Positions 5,796-5,927 of a stretch of DNA of 5,927 nucleotides are shown here, one piece after another. Source of the DNA: Deltaproteobacteria bacterium. Its GTDB lineage: Bacteria; Desulfobacterota; DSM-4660; Desulfatiglandales; HGW-15. The notes below the pieces were generated by a model. It did not search any database, was not told the origin of the DNA, and worked only from the letters and a program-made list of their open reading frames with translations. The stretch covers positions 1 to 5,927 of the forward strand of contig JAFGDF010000246.1 in the NCBI GenBank assembly GCA_016932235.1, written 5' to 3'. Made by a program: the position numbers and the translations under genes. Position 1 is the first letter of the stretch. Every line of letters begins with the position of its first letter.

Positions 5796-5906
5796 TGGAT
5801 ACCGCGGTCAAGCCGCGGTATGACTAATATAGTTCTCGGCTACGGAACAATAACTTGTCATTTTTTATTTTCTGCCCGTCATTCCGCGGCTTGACCGCGG
5901 AATCCA
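5796..5906. repeat. Inverted pair of 29-bp palindromic REP/MITE-like units
   Basis: Two 29-bp units, 5796-5824 and 5878-5906, lie in opposite orientation 53 bp apart and match as reverse complements at 27 of 29 positions. Each unit is itself a hairpin with a 9-bp stem and 5-nt loop: 5799-5807 with 5813-5821, and 5881-5889 with 5895-5903, both around CCGCGG. The two differences between units fall on the same base pair of the stem and compensate for each other. Such GTCATTCCGCGG-type palindromes are common dispersed repeats in bacterial intergenic DNA. They may act as transcript ends, mRNA stabilisers or non-autonomous mobile units. No transposase is visible here. Confidence 0.82.
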
Positions 5907-5927
5907 CATGTTTGGGTTTTGAAAAAA

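Noticed and set aside
5771..5926. TTTTGAAAAA present on both sides (5771-5780 and 5917-5926) of the inverted palindromes, like a target-site duplication
   Set aside because: It is low-complexity AT sequence, sits at unequal distances from the two units (15 and 10 bp), and the left copy lies within the promoter spacer; chance is the simpler explanation.

Overview
The window reads as ordinary chromosomal DNA of a Gram-negative anaerobe with mid-range GC, most likely a member of the Desulfobacterota (the former Deltaproteobacteria, Desulfobacterales-like). That placement is an inference from the protein styles, the DusB-IspH gene order and the repeat types; no rRNA or other marker gene is present to confirm it. 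I see no tRNA, rRNA, CRISPR array or transposase gene.

Layout, left to right. Positions 1-206 hold one copy of a dispersed repeat with hexamer-periodic arms. Positions 207-397 are intergenic and contain only a possible weak promoter. Positions 398-3995 are a tight three-gene plus-strand operon in which every junction is a 4-nt stop/start overlap: a DusB-type tRNA-dihydrouridine synthase, a fusion of IspH (last enzyme of the MEP isoprenoid pathway) with a UbiA-like membrane domain, and a family 2 glycosyltransferase. The last gene runs directly into a second copy of the repeat (3951-4128), which supplies its last codons and its stop codon. Positions 4145-5729 are a convergent two-gene minus-strand operon: an FHA-GAF protein, transcribed from a good sigma70-type promoter at 5762-5790, followed with a short overlap by a HAD-family hydrolase. 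Positions 5796-5906 hold a pair of inverted 29-bp palindromic units of the REP/MITE type.

How the parts may work together. IspH makes IPP and DMAPP. The fused UbiA-like part would place this activity at the membrane next to a prenyl-transferring or prenyl-binding site. The glycosyltransferase could act on a polyprenyl-linked or other envelope acceptor, but nothing in the sequence fixes a substrate. DusB is probably a housekeeping passenger. FHA-GAF plus HAD looks like a small signalling pair: a phosphothreonine-reading and ligand-sensing protein without its own output domain, and a phosphohydrolase-like partner whose second catalytic Asp is replaced.

The most interesting signals are the hexamer-arm repeat that forms the C-terminus of a gene, and the IspH-UbiA fusion with its partly degenerate Asp-rich motifs. 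I found no clear evidence for a wholly new defence or mobile system.
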